From Halalkalibacter nanhaiisediminis (GTDB lineage: Bacteria; Bacillota; Bacilli; Bacillales; Bacillaceae_D), in NCBI RefSeq assembly GCF_007830185.1, contig NZ_VLKZ01000001.1, positions 496,001-560,000 on the forward strand: a stretch of 64,000 nt of DNA. Direction: 5' to 3'. Shown here one piece after another: positions 6,627-14,679 of the stretch. The notes under the pieces are model-generated. The model had not been told where the DNA came from. It did not search any database and saw only the letters and a list, made by a program, of their open reading frames with translations. The translations under genes were made by a program, and so were the position numbers. Positions within the stretch are counted from its first letter, which is position 1; each line of letters begins with the position of its first letter.

Positions 6627-7553
6627 ATGAGCAGCATGTATTATTCTCAAACGTATCCATATCCTTATTACGCTAATGGTAGCACACCAATATATTATCA
6701 CCAAGACATTATGGCAAGAAATCACCACGGACAGGATCAACAAATATTGGAAGCGATCCTTGAAGGAATAAAAAGAGAGGCGTCAGCGATTGAACTTTAT
6801 CGGCGATTAGCAAATGCAGCGCCAAATCAAAAGCATAGAAATGACATTCATCATGCTTTAGAACAAAAACAAGCTCATCTGACACAATTTACGAATCTTT
6901 ATATGAACCTTACTGGAAGCGAGCCCAAGTATGAAATCGATCATATTCCTTTTTATCGTTATAGTGAGGGATTGCAAAAAGCTTATGAAGCAGAAGTAGA
7001 GGGATATGAACACTATCAAAAGAGTAGTGTACTTACTCAGCACCCGCAAATTCGGAATGTCTTTTTATGGGCCTTAACAGGTGAACAAGAGAATGCTGCA
7101 CGATTTGGCTTCTTAAATGAGGAAGTGTTAAATCGATTAAGGGACTATGGATCACAACCGTTTGTCGTTAATATTAATGAAGCTACTAAACAAAACAATA
7201 CGTACCGTACTGCTTTATGGACAGGAAGTCATTTGCAAGTGACCTTAATGAGTATCAATGTTGGAGAAGACATCGGCTTAGAAATTCATCCGACAGTTGA
7301 TCAATTCCTCCGTATTGAGGAAGGGCAAGGACTTGTTCAAATGGGTGATCGTAAAGATAGATTAGATTTTGAAGCAAATGTCTATGATGACTATGCGATC
7401 ATGGTACCTGCTGGAACATGGCATAACGTAACCAATACGGGTAATAAACCACTTAAACTTTACTCGATCTATGCCCCGCCTGAGCATCCATTTGGAACAG
7501 TTCATAAAACAAAAGCAATGGCTATGGCTGCTGAAGGAGCTCACCATGACTAA
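6627..7553 (+). CDS. Fusion of a ferritin-like domain and a cupin domain
   Basis: A 308-residue two-domain protein. After a Tyr/Pro-rich lead ('YPYPYYANG'), residues ~35-170 match the helical ferritin-like (YhjR/rubrerythrin-related) domain of Bacillus: 'ILEGIKREASAIELYRRLA', 'AYEAEVEGYEHY', 'ARFGFL'. Residues ~185-295 are a cupin of the stand-alone type found in Bacillus ('YRTALWTGSHLQVTLMSI', 'EIHPTVDQFLRIEEGQG', 'PAGTWHN'). The cupin keeps its His-rich metal motifs. In the helical part, positions expected as ExxH read KQAH, and the usual DExEH reads GEQEN, so the di-iron site may be lost. The start has a GAAGGGAATGAG SD. A role in spore or metal storage is only inferred. Confidence 0.75.
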   Translation: MSSMYYSQTYPYPYYANGSTPIYYHQDIMARNHHGQDQQILEAILEGIKREASAIELYRRLANAAPNQKHRNDIHHALEQKQAHLTQFTNLYMNLTGSEPKYEIDHIPFYRYSEGLQKAYEAEVEGYEHYQKSSVLTQHPQIRNVFLWALTGEQENAARFGFLNEEVLNRLRDYGSQPFVVNINEATKQNNTYRTALWTGSHLQVTLMSINVGEDIGLEIHPTVDQFLRIEEGQGLVQMGDRKDRLDFEANVYDDYAIMVPAGTWHNVTNTGNKPLKLYSIYAPPEHPFGTVHKTKAMAMAAEGAHHD

Positions 7554-7685
7554 TGAATCAAATTAATAATGATATAAAATTGAAGAAGAGCATATGGTTT
7601 TATGTAACCTCTTTTTTGCAGGTTTAACTATTTTGGAATTTCTAAATCATTCAATTGTATGTTCCTCTCAGAAATTAGTCGGAAA

Positions 7686-7740
7686 TTTTGAGAGGATTCT
7701 CTCAAAACGAGTCGCAAGCATATTGCAGGCTCGTTTTGTT
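7686..7740 (+). terminator. Overlapping hairpins and terminator after the ferritin-cupin gene
   Basis: TTTTGAGA/TCTCAAAA (7686-7707) and AAAACGAG/CTCGTTTT (7704-7737) share the four A residues at 7704-7707, so they compete. The second is followed by a GTTT-rich tail and looks like the terminator. Confidence 0.6.
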
Positions 7741-7752
7741 TGCTAATAAATT

Positions 7753-7804
7753 AAAAAAGCTGAATGACTGATTAAAGCAAACAGTTAATGTCAGCTTTTT
7801 TGTT
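7753..7804 (+). terminator. Second terminator-like hairpin
   Basis: AAAAAAGCTGA pairs with TCAGCTTTTTT around a ~27-nt loop. It has T-rich tails in both directions, so it can act on either strand. Confidence 0.6.
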
Positions 7805-7912
7805 ATGCAGTATGATGAGAATATGTGAAAAATGTTCGATCATTCATTTACTTGCGAACGTATAGTTGTTTATACTTTAAGTTGATATCATAAATAGGAC
7901 GGAGATGTATTT

Positions 7913-8377
7913 TTGAGTTCAAGTTATAATCCAAAGTTACCATTAACAAAAGCAGAAAGAGATTCCTTAAGAAAGTTCAAAATTAAAATTCGGGATATCT
8001 ATCATTTAGATCTAGAATATTTATCGGAAATTTTAGATGTAACACTAGAAAGAGCAAATATCATAAGAGGTTTAGCGATTTTCCAATATGTACCATCAAT
8101 TGGACAAAAGTTAGCTGAAAAATTAGTTTATCATCTTCAAATTTATTCTTTAGATGATATAAAGGGTAAAGATGGAGCAGAACTGTTCGATCAGTTAGAG
8201 GAGACTCTTGGTGTTTGGATAGATGGATCTGTAGAAGACCAAATACGGTGTGTCATTAGTTTTGCTCATTCTTCAAATGGTGATAAACAGTGGTTTGATT
8301 TTACCGAAGAACGAAAAGAATATCGTAAAAAGAAAGGCTATCCCAAGTCAAGACCGACGAAAGCTTGGTATGAATGA
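7913..8377 (+). CDS. Helix-hairpin-helix protein of the Cdd1 (pathogenicity locus) type
   Basis: A 154-residue protein whose first ~90 residues match the Cdd1 family: 'LTKAERDSLRKFKIKI', 'IIRGLAIFQYVPSIGQKLAEKLV' (a helix-hairpin-helix DNA-binding element around residues 50-75) and 'YSLDDIKGKDGAELFDQLE'. The basic tail ends 'KKKGYPKSRPTKAWYE'. The family is small, found mostly in Firmicutes, and its job is unknown; DNA binding is inferred from the fold. The start is TTG 7913, with GGACGGAG about 9 bases upstream; the nearby ATG (7905) runs into TGA after three codons. A terminator follows directly. Confidence 0.75.
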   Translation: MSSSYNPKLPLTKAERDSLRKFKIKIRDIYHLDLEYLSEILDVTLERANIIRGLAIFQYVPSIGQKLAEKLVYHLQIYSLDDIKGKDGAELFDQLEETLGVWIDGSVEDQIRCVISFAHSSNGDKQWFDFTEERKEYRKKKGYPKSRPTKAWYE

Positions 8378-8401
8378 ATGGGATAGTAAGGTCATTTTCA
8401 G

Positions 8402-8427
8402 AAAGAGCTGAATGTAGCTCTTTTTTA
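8402..8427 (+). terminator. Terminator after the Cdd1-like gene
   Basis: AAAGAGCT pairs with AGCTCTTT around a GAATGT loop, followed by TTTTATTTT. Confidence 0.8.
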
Positions 8428-8535
8428 TTTTGTCATTCTTGTATAGTCAAATGTATATCGATGACGTGTAGATTGTGAAGAATTGTACTAAACTAATCGA
8501 ACATATTTAAATGGTGTAAAGAGCTCATATCATAG

Positions 8536-8648
8536 AAAAAAGACGCCCAATAGGACGTCTTTTTATGCGTATTGCGGCGAGAGACAGCACTCCACATAGT
8601 GCATTGCCCAAAGGCGCGTCAATCTCGTCTTATGCAAATGCTCATCGC
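8536..8648 (-). ncRNA. Probable stand-alone small RNA, ~110 nt, unassigned
   Basis: On the minus strand an extended -10 box (TGG-TATACT, 8655-8663) is followed by ~105 bases with internal complementarity and then a strong intrinsic terminator (stem at 8541-8560, T run). The folding includes GCAC/GTGC at the core, and GAGA/TCTC plus GCG/CGC arms around it. No open reading frame of note is present and the neighbouring genes on both sides are on the plus strand, so it is not a leader. Its GC content is clearly above the AT-rich surroundings, as in structured RNAs. I cannot match it to 6S, scRNA, tmRNA, T-box or any riboswitch consensus I know. The -35 region is weak. Confidence 0.5.
8539..8565 (-). 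terminator. Terminator of the small RNA
   Basis: AGACG-C-CC / GG-A-CGTCT with an AATA loop (8541-8560). It is flanked by A and T runs on both sides and so can work on either strand; on the minus strand it ends in TTTTTTC. Confidence 0.8.
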
Positions 8649-8654
8649 TAGAGT

Positions 8655-8663
8655 AGTATACCA
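8655..8663 (-). promoter_or_regulatory. Extended -10 promoter of the small RNA
   Basis: The minus strand reads TGGTATACT, an extended -10 hexamer with TGn. The matching -35 position reads TTTTCT, a poor match, as is common when the TG extension is present. Confidence 0.5.
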
Positions 8664-8830
8664 CTGTTTATGTTGAAAGAAAAGTTGAATGTATGTTAAG
8701 TTCAAAAATCTTGTGGACGTAAGATTTAAGATTGGAATAATGACGGAGCGTTAACAAAAACAATTTTAAAAATCGAAAACGGATATCATAATAGACTAGG
8801 TACGAGGAATGAAAAAAGAATGATAATCAA

Positions 8831-8859
8831 TTGACCATATAAGCATATGATGATATGAT
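8831..8859 (+). promoter_or_regulatory. ars promoter with ArsR-operator candidate in the spacer
   Basis: TTGACC (8831-8836), a 17-base spacer and TATGAT (8854-8859) form a good sigma A promoter about 75 bases before arsR. The 18-mer ATATAAGCATATGATGAT (8837-8854) fills the spacer and recurs exactly before arsD, which makes it the best ArsR operator candidate. Confidence 0.7.
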
Positions 8860-8931
8860 TCTGACAGTTGAGAATCTATATAAGTAAATAATAATATAGT
8901 TTATTATCATCAGATAGGGGTGAGATAAAAA

Positions 8932-9282
8932 ATGACGGTACAAACAACACAAGTTGAGCTTGAAAAAGCAAGTATGGTTCTAAAATTATTAGGCGACAAA
9001 ACGAGATTGTCTATGCTGAAGCTTTTACAGAAAAATGAATGCTGTGTGTGTGAGTTTGTTGCAATTTTCAACATTAGCCAATCGGCTATTAGTCAGCATC
9101 TTCGCAAGCTAAGGGATGTTGGTTTGGTCAGAGAAAATCGAAAAGGACAGTGGATTTTTTATTCGTTAAATCAGAATAGTGATGTGTATGAAATGGTCCA
9201 AAACATCCTTGAATTTATTCCTAATCAGGATGAGCGAATTACCGAGTTAGAGAAACAAGGATTAAGAATTATTTGTGAATAG
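8932..9282 (+). CDS. arsR: Arsenic-responsive repressor ArsR
   Basis: A 116-residue ArsR/SmtB winged-helix repressor. The metal-binding helix reads ECCVCEF (Cys37, Cys38, Cys40), a version of the ELCVCDL arsenite-binding box. The recognition helix 'ISQSAISQHLRKLRDVGLV' and the wing 'RKGQWIFYSL' follow. In this family As(III) binding to the Cys cluster releases the repressor from DNA. It is first gene of the arsRBCDA cluster, 12 bases before arsB, and preceded by a clear promoter with an 18-mer operator candidate. The SD GGGGTGAG is close to the start. Confidence 0.95.
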   Translation: MTVQTTQVELEKASMVLKLLGDKTRLSMLKLLQKNECCVCEFVAIFNISQSAISQHLRKLRDVGLVRENRKGQWIFYSLNQNSDVYEMVQNILEFIPNQDERITELEKQGLRIICE

Positions 9283-9294
9283 TGAGGAAATTAT

Positions 9295-10590
9295 ATGACA
9301 TCAGTAGTTTTGGCATCTTTGATTTTCCTTATCACGCTGATTTTCGTTATTTGGCAACCTAAAACTCTATCGATTGGATGGTCTGCTATTGGTGGTGCAA
9401 TACTAGCATTGCTAGTCGGTGTGGTTGATTTTCAAGATGTAATAACAGTAACAGGAATCGTATGGAATGCGACACTCGCGTTCATTGCTATTATTATCAT
9501 TTCTTTAATTTTAGATGAAATCGGGTTCTTTGAATGGTCTGCTCTTCATATGGCACGAGCAGCTAAAGGCAACGGGTTACGCATGTTTGTGTATGTGAGT
9601 ATTTTAGGAGCATTAGTTGCTGCCTTTTTCGCAAATGATGGAGCTGCATTAATCCTAACCCCGATCGTCCTTGCGATGGTTCGAAACTTAAATTTTGAAG
9701 AAAAGATGGTTTTCCCATTTATTATTGCGAGTGGATTTATCGCTGATACGACTTCCTTACCCTTAGTAGTCAGTAACTTAGTTAATATTGTATCAGCTGA
9801 CTTTTTCGGTATTGGGTTTGTTGAATATGCGTCTAGAATGATCGTTCCAAACTTCTTTTCTTTGGGAGCGAGTATCTTGGTTTTATATCTTTTCTTTCGT
9901 AAAAGCATTCCAAAGAATTATGAGATGGCCGATCTGAAAGCGCCTAGAGAAGCGATTAAAGATCAGAAAATGTTTCGTTTATCATGGGTTGTACTAGCTT
10001 TTCTTTTAATAGGTTATTTGGTCAGTGAATCCTTACACCTCCCAGTATCAGTTGTTGCAGGAGTCGTAGCAATTTTCTTTTTAATCATGGCTCAAAGAAG
10101 TACAGCCGTTGAAACGAAACAAGTCATAAAAGGGGCACCTTGGGCGATTGTTTTCTTTTCAATTGGGATGTATGTCGTCGTCTATGGTTTGCAAAATGTA
10201 GGCTTAACAGCTGTTTTAGGAGATCTCATTCAAGCGGCGGCCGATCAAGGGTTATTTGTTGCAACGATTTCAATGGGATTCATTGCTGCTATCCTTTCTT
10301 CAGTTATGAATAATATGCCGACTGTTATGATTAATGCCCTTGCGATTGCCGAGACAAGCACTTCTGGAAGTATCCGAGAAGCGTTAATCTATGCAAACGT
10401 GATTGGCGCTGATTTGGGTCCGAAGATCACACCAATTGGGTCTCTTGCTACATTATTATGGCTCCATGTGTTAAGTCAAAAGGGTGTCAAAATATCGTGG
10501 GGTACCTACTTTAAAACAGGAATTATTTTAACGATTCCAACCCTACTCATTACATTAATTGGCCTTTATGTATGGCTTTTAATTATATAA
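9295..10590 (+). CDS. arsB: Arsenite efflux permease ArsB
   Basis: A 431-residue membrane protein of the ArsB branch of the ion-transporter superfamily, not the ACR3 type. It has about 12 hydrophobic helices, with characteristic '[25 protein letters not shown]', '[18 protein letters not shown]', '[18 protein letters not shown]' and '[22 protein letters not shown]' segments. It extrudes As(OH)3 or Sb(OH)3 alone or coupled to the ArsA ATPase, which is encoded in the same cluster. It lies between arsR and arsC with short gaps, consistent with one transcript. Confidence 0.95.
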   Translation: MTSVVLASLIFLITLIFVIWQPKTLSIGWSAIGGAILALLVGVVDFQDVITVTGIVWNATLAFIAIIIISLILDEIGFFEWSALHMARAAKGNGLRMFVYVSILGALVAAFFANDGAALILTPIVLAMVRNLNFEEKMVFPFIIASGFIADTTSLPLVVSNLVNIVSADFFGIGFVEYASRMIVPNFFSLGASILVLYLFFRKSIPKNYEMADLKAPREAIKDQKMFRLSWVVLAFLLIGYLVSESLHLPVSVVAGVVAIFFLIMAQRSTAVETKQVIKGAPWAIVFFSIGMYVVVYGLQNVGLTAVLGDLIQAAADQGLFVATISMGFIAAILSSVMNNMPTVMINALAIAETSTSGSIREALIYANVIGADLGPKITPIGSLATLLWLHVLSQKGVKISWGTYFKTGIILTIPTLLITLIGLYVWLLII

Positions 10591-10623
10591 TCTATTACTT
10601 TACAGCAAAAGGAGATCACAACA

Positions 10624-11043
10624 ATGTCTAAAAAAACACTTTATTTCTTATGTACGGGTAACTCATGTAGAAGTCAAATGGCTGAAGGTTGGGCGAAAAA
10701 GCATTTAGGTGATGACTGGCAAGTATATAGTGCTGGTATCGAAGCACATGGGTTAAACCCGAATGCAGTAAAAGCAATGAAAGAAGCAGGAATTGATATA
10801 TCAAAACAAACATCTGATATGATTGATCCAGACATTTTGAATAATGCTGATTTAGTTGTGACGTTATGCGGTGATGCAGCTGATAAATGTCCAATGACGC
10901 CTCCACACGTGAAACGTGAGCATTGGGGTTTTGATGATCCTGCTAAAGCGGAAGGAACAGAAGAAGAAAAATGGGCTTTCTTTCAACGCGTTCGTGATGA
11001 AATTGGAGAACGTATTAAACGTTTTGCAGAAACAGGAGAGTAA
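10624..11043 (+). CDS. arsC: Thioredoxin-coupled arsenate reductase ArsC
   Basis: A 139-residue enzyme of the low-molecular-weight phosphatase-like ArsC class. The P-loop 'CTGNSCRS' starts at the nucleophile Cys10, and the redox pair Cys82 and Cys89 ('LCGDAADKC') is at the same positions as in B. subtilis ArsC. It reduces As(V) to As(III), passing electrons to thioredoxin, so that ArsB can export the product. A strong SD (AAAGGAG) precedes the start. A 13-bp perfect hairpin follows, separating it from arsDA. Confidence 0.97.
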   Translation: MSKKTLYFLCTGNSCRSQMAEGWAKKHLGDDWQVYSAGIEAHGLNPNAVKAMKEAGIDISKQTSDMIDPDILNNADLVVTLCGDAADKCPMTPPHVKREHWGFDDPAKAEGTEEEKWAFFQRVRDEIGERIKRFAETGE

Positions 11044-11051
11044 CATACACA

Positions 11052-11083
11052 GATAAGTCGAGAGAAGATCCTCTCGACTTATC
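11052..11083 (+). terminator. Perfect 13-bp hairpin between arsC and arsD
   Basis: GATAAGTCGAGAG and CTCTCGACTTATC flank an AAGATC loop. The tail (TTATATTTAG) is only moderately T-rich, so it may be a partial terminator or an mRNA-stabilising hairpin that sets different levels for arsRBC and arsDA. Confidence 0.6.
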
Positions 11084-11088
11084 TTATA

Positions 11089-11117
11089 TTTAGTATATAA
11101 GCATATGATGATTTAAT
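11089..11117 (+). promoter_or_regulatory. Internal arsDA promoter/operator candidate
   Basis: The exact 18-mer seen before arsR (ATATAAGCATATGATGAT) occurs at 11095-11112. It is flanked by weak -35 (TTTAGT) and -10 (TTTAAT) hexamers with the same 17-base geometry. It probably lets ArsR control arsDA separately. Confidence 0.55.
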
Positions 11118-11135
11118 TTAAAGGGGATGATACAC

Positions 11136-11495
11136 ATGACGAAAGTAGAAATATTTGATCCTGCATTATGTTGTCCAACGGGTGTATGTGGGCCGAGCGT
11201 TGATCCAGAATTAACAAGAGTTGCTTCATCTATATTTTTCATTGAAAAAAAGGGACTTGATATTAAACGGTATAACCTGGGGACCGAACCTAGTATGTTC
11301 GTTGAGAATGAAAAGGTCAATCAACTTCTTCACGAAAAAGGAACAGAGGCTCTACCTATCATTATGGTGAATGGGGAAGTGGTCAAGATTGGTGAATATC
11401 CAACAAATGCTGAGTTTGCAACATGGTTTGGAATGGAAGAAGAAAGCTTAAAAGCAGAGAAGTCTAAAAACCGATTAGATGTCGAATTTAAATAA
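11136..11495 (+). CDS. arsD: Arsenic metallochaperone ArsD
   Basis: A 119-residue ArsD. In this numbering Cys12, Cys13 and Cys18 ('ALCCPTGVCGPSVD') are the three residues that bind As(III) and hand it to ArsA. The thioredoxin-like core continues to 'EALPIIMVNGEVVKIGEYPT'. The C-terminal vicinal Cys pairs found in some plasmid ArsD proteins are absent, which is common. ATG 11136 is used because AAAGGGGATG is at the right distance; the in-frame ATG at 11127 overlaps the SD. It is followed 14 bases later by arsA. Confidence 0.95.
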   Translation: MTKVEIFDPALCCPTGVCGPSVDPELTRVASSIFFIEKKGLDIKRYNLGTEPSMFVENEKVNQLLHEKGTEALPIIMVNGEVVKIGEYPTNAEFATWFGMEEESLKAEKSKNRLDVEFK

Positions 11496-11509
11496 ATAGG
11501 AGGATCAGC

Positions 11510-13282
11510 ATGATGCAACGTTTTAACCCCAAATTGGTCCAAACGACGCCTTATCTATTCTTTACAGGAAAAGGAGGCGTAGGGAAAACATCAACAGCTT
11601 GTGCAACGGCCGTTACTCTTGCAGATGAAGGAAAAAAAGTGCTGTTGGTCAGTACCGATCCAGCTTCCAATCTTCAAGATGTATTCGATATGGAATTTAG
11701 AAATCAACCTCTACTTGTTAAAAAAATCGATGGATTGTATGCGTGTAATTTAGATCCTGAACAAGCGGCAAAATCGTACCGCGACAAAGTGATCGGACCT
11801 TATCGTGGGAAGTTGCCAGATACAGTTGTGGATCAAATGGAAGAGCAACTATCTGGAGCTTGTACAGTAGAAATTGCAGCGTTTGATGAGTTCACAAATT
11901 TATTAGCGAACAAAGAGCTTATAAATGATTTTGATCACATTATTTTTGATACGGCTCCAACAGGCCATACATTGCGCCTATTACAACTGCCAAGTGCTTG
12001 GACTGGATTTTTAGAAGAAAGCTCGCACGGTGCATCTTGTTTGGGTCCATTATCAGGGCTTGGCGCAAAGAAAGAATTGTATGCGAAGACAGTGGAAGCT
12101 CTTTCTGATCCTAGTCAAACAAAGGTGATTCTTGTTGCGAGACCAGACACTGCCACTTTTTATGAAGCAAAGAGAGCTGCAAATGAACTTAAAGAAATAG
12201 GCATTGAAAATCAATGTCTGATTATTAATGGAGTCCTTCAAAAGGGTTCAAACAAAGACACGATTTCAGATGCTTTTTATTGTCGCCAACAAAATGCATT
12301 AAAAGAGTTACCTTCTAGTTTAAAGCAGTTAGAGACGTATACATTGCCATATGTATCGTATTCTCTGGTTGGTGCTGAGAGTCTTCGCTATCTCTTTAAG
12401 TCAAAAACGTTACCGATTGCATTCGAAGAAACAGTTGAGTTGCATGATAACGAATTATTGAACATGAAGGAAACGATTGATGATTTGTATGAACAAAACA
12501 CACGCGTTATTTTTACGATGGGCAAAGGTGGAGTTGGCAAAACAACGATTGCTTCTCTTATTGCTGTGGGATTAGTAGAAAAAGGGCAAAAAGTACATTT
12601 AACGACAACAGACCCAGCTGCTCACTTAGAGCTTCTTTTTCAAGATGAGCAAGTTGAAGGTCAATTAACGATTAGTCGAATTGATCCAACGGCTGAAGTT
12701 GCTAAGTACAAAGAAGAAGTTCTTTCAAATGCTCGTGGAGAATTAGATGAAGATGCTCTTGTGTATTTGGAAGAAGACTTAAATTCCCCTTGTACTGAAG
12801 AAATTGCTGTTTTCCGTGCATTTGCTGAAGTAGTGGAACGATCAAAAGAAGAAGTAGTTGTGATCGACACAGCTCCTACGGGTCATACACTATTATTGCT
12901 TGATGCGGCCCAATCGTATCAAAAAGAATTAACGAGGTCGACAGGAGAAGTGCCTGAAAGTGTTCGCAATTTACTTCCGCGTCTCCGTAATTCAGAGGAG
13001 ACAAGTGTCTTAATTGTCACTCTTGCCGAGGCAACGCCAGTCTATGAAGCAACAAGACTGCAAGAGGATTTAAAACGAGCAGGAATTGATCCAAAATCAT
13101 GGATTATCAATCAAAGCTTGTATGGAACAAATACGGAAGATCAAATATTAAGCGTAAAAGCAAAGAGCGAAAAGGTATGGATAAAAAAAGTTAGTGAGGA
13201 ACTTGCTGGTCATACCACGATTATTCCATGGCAACCAGAAGAAACGCTTGGCTATAAAAAAATGAAAGAATTGATTTTATAA
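11510..13282 (+). CDS. arsA: Arsenite-translocating ATPase ArsA
   Basis: A 590-residue ATPase made of two homologous halves, each with a deviant Walker A: GKGGVGKTS at residues ~20-28 and GKGGVGKTT at ~338-346. Each half also has a 'DTAPTGHTLR/L' signature. The three Cys of the metalloid site are present in 'GACTVEI', 'GASCLGPL' and 'SPCTEEI', equivalent to Cys113, 172 and 422 of the plasmid R773 enzyme. It powers ArsB-mediated arsenite export and receives As(III) from ArsD. The SD AGGAGG lies 6 bases before the start. Confidence 0.97.
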   Translation: MMQRFNPKLVQTTPYLFFTGKGGVGKTSTACATAVTLADEGKKVLLVSTDPASNLQDVFDMEFRNQPLLVKKIDGLYACNLDPEQAAKSYRDKVIGPYRGKLPDTVVDQMEEQLSGACTVEIAAFDEFTNLLANKELINDFDHIIFDTAPTGHTLRLLQLPSAWTGFLEESSHGASCLGPLSGLGAKKELYAKTVEALSDPSQTKVILVARPDTATFYEAKRAANELKEIGIENQCLIINGVLQKGSNKDTISDAFYCRQQNALKELPSSLKQLETYTLPYVSYSLVGAESLRYLFKSKTLPIAFEETVELHDNELLNMKETIDDLYEQNTRVIFTMGKGGVGKTTIASLIAVGLVEKGQKVHLTTTDPAAHLELLFQDEQVEGQLTISRIDPTAEVAKYKEEVLSNARGELDEDALVYLEEDLNSPCTEEIAVFRAFAEVVERSKEEVVVIDTAPTGHTLLLLDAAQSYQKELTRSTGEVPESVRNLLPRLRNSEETSVLIVTLAEATPVYEATRLQEDLKRAGIDPKSWIINQSLYGTNTEDQILSVKAKSEKVWIKKVSEELAGHTTIIPWQPEETLGYKKMKELIL

Positions 13283-13365
13283 CCCTTTTAGGTGAATTGA
13301 AATCACCTGTAATATAATAAATAATAGGATTATCTTGAGGAGTAACTGTTAAGGGAGTGGACAGA

Positions 13366-13863
13366 GTGGAGTATTCGATTCGAGAAATGAAAGAAGAGGA
13401 TTGGGAGCAAGTTGCATGTATTTACAAGGCGGGCATTGCTACACAAAATGCTACATTTGAAACCAAAGTACCTACATATGCAGATTGGATGAAACGGACA
13501 CATGCAAAGTGTTGCATCGTTGCTGACGATGGATCTACTATACTCGGATGGAGCAAAATTTCTCCAGTATCTGATCGAGCCGTATACGCTGGTGTTGGTG
13601 AAGTTAGTGTCTATGTCCATCCCGAGGCCAAAGGGAAAGGGGTAGGAGATAGCCTTCTTAAGGCATTAATTGTGGTTTCGGAACAACAAGGATATTGGAC
13701 CTTGCAATCAGGGATATTTCCAGAGAATATATCCAGTATCCATTTACATAAAAAGAATGGATTTAGAGAAGTTGGTCGCCGTGAGCGAATTGGGAAAATG
13801 AATGGAGTGTGGCGTGATACTCTTTTTTTTGAAAGACGAAGTAATATGATTGGAATTGATTAA
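13366..13863 (+). CDS. arsN1: GNAT acetyltransferase, ArsN1/phosphinothricin type
   Basis: A ~165-residue GNAT enzyme resembling phosphinothricin and arsinothricin N-acetyltransferases. It has 'IYKAGIATQNATFET' near the N-terminus, the acetyl-CoA loop 'VHPEAKGKGVGDSLL', and 'LHKKNGFREVGRRERIGKMNGVWRDT' at the end. Family members in ars clusters (ArsN1) inactivate the organoarsenical antibiotic arsinothricin; those elsewhere may act on phosphinothricin or methionine sulfoximine. Position directly after arsA favours the arsenic role, although it may have its own promoter. GTG 13366 is chosen over GTG 13357 because GGGAG is then 8 bases away. Confidence 0.75.
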   Translation: MEYSIREMKEEDWEQVACIYKAGIATQNATFETKVPTYADWMKRTHAKCCIVADDGSTILGWSKISPVSDRAVYAGVGEVSVYVHPEAKGKGVGDSLLKALIVVSEQQGYWTLQSGIFPENISSIHLHKKNGFREVGRRERIGKMNGVWRDTLFFERRSNMIGID

Positions 13864-13889
13864 AATTTTAAACAAATCCGGCAGAATCG

Positions 13890-13926
13890 AAAAGCCCTTT
13901 TTCTTTGAATGAAAAGGGCTTTATTT
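13890..13926 (+). terminator. Terminator after the acetyltransferase gene
   Basis: AAAAGCCCTTTT pairs with AAAAGGGCTTT, followed by ATTTAT. The stem is strong. Confidence 0.85.
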
Positions 13927-14050
13927 ATGTGAGATCGAATGTTTCTTTATCTCATTTTTTCATTTTTAAAGTCTTTTGAAATAAACGACGATATGACAGA
14001 TACAGGAAGTGATAAAAATAAGGAAAGACGTTGATTGTGAAATAAGGATT

Positions 14051-14099
14051 AAAAAAAGATTATGTTTCGGTTAGTAGCCTAACAGACATAATCTTTTTT
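14051..14099 (+). terminator. Second terminator downstream of the ars cluster
   Basis: AAGATTATGT pairs with ACATAATCTT and GTTA with TAAC, with A and T runs at the two ends, so it can act in both directions. It closes the arsenic island just before the insertion element. Confidence 0.75.
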
Positions 14100-14269
14100 G
14101 TGACTCATTAGTAATTTATTTCCATGTCCTGTTCTTCATTTTAACGTATTTCCGAAAGAAGACTCCCTCTTCAAGCGTGCGAAGGGCAACAGCCCAAAGG
14201 ATTTTAGTTTTGTCTTTTTTTCTCAAAGTGGTATAATCAGTATTATAAAGTATAAGGACTGATATAACA

Positions 14270-14668
14270 GTGAAATTAGATAGTAATAATCATTCAGTGT
14301 TCTTGATGTATTACCATCTTGTGTTGGTAGTGAAGTATAGAAGGAAAGTGATAGATGATACTATTTCAGACTTTGCCAAAGATAAATTTGTATCGTTGAG
14401 TGAGAAATATAATATTGCATTAGTTGAATGGAATCACGATGTTGACCATGTTCATATTTTGTTCAAAGCACAACCAAATAGTGAATTATCGAAATTCATC
14501 AATGCCTATAAAAGTGCCAGTTCAAGACTTATCAAGAAGGATTTTCCTCATGTGCGTAAAAAGTTATGGAAAGAAATGTTTTGGTCAAGAAGTTTTTGTT
14601 TGTTGACGACTGGTGGTTCGCCTATTGAAGTGGTGAAAAAATATATCGAAAATCAAGGGATAAAGTGA
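14270..14668 (+). CDS. tnpA: IS200/IS605 transposase TnpA (Y1 HUH)
   Basis: A 132-residue HUH-type single-strand transposase. The metal-binding HVH is at residues 60-62 ('DVDHVHILF') and the nucleophile is Tyr125 ('VVKKYIENQG'). All catalytic residues are present, so it is probably active. It works as a dimer that recognises the end hairpins and moves the element as circular single-stranded DNA. The start is GTG 14270, with AAGGA ~12 bases upstream. It is followed by tnpB in the same direction. Confidence 0.95.
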   Translation: MKLDSNNHSVFLMYYHLVLVVKYRRKVIDDTISDFAKDKFVSLSEKYNIALVEWNHDVDHVHILFKAQPNSELSKFINAYKSASSRLIKKDFPHVRKKLWKEMFWSRSFCLLTTGGSPIEVVKKYIENQGIK

Positions 14669-14679
14669 GGTGATTTGAT

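Noticed and set aside
9546-9908. 120-residue open frame antisense to arsB
   Set aside because: It mirrors the third-codon pattern of arsB and has no SD; a shadow of the real gene.
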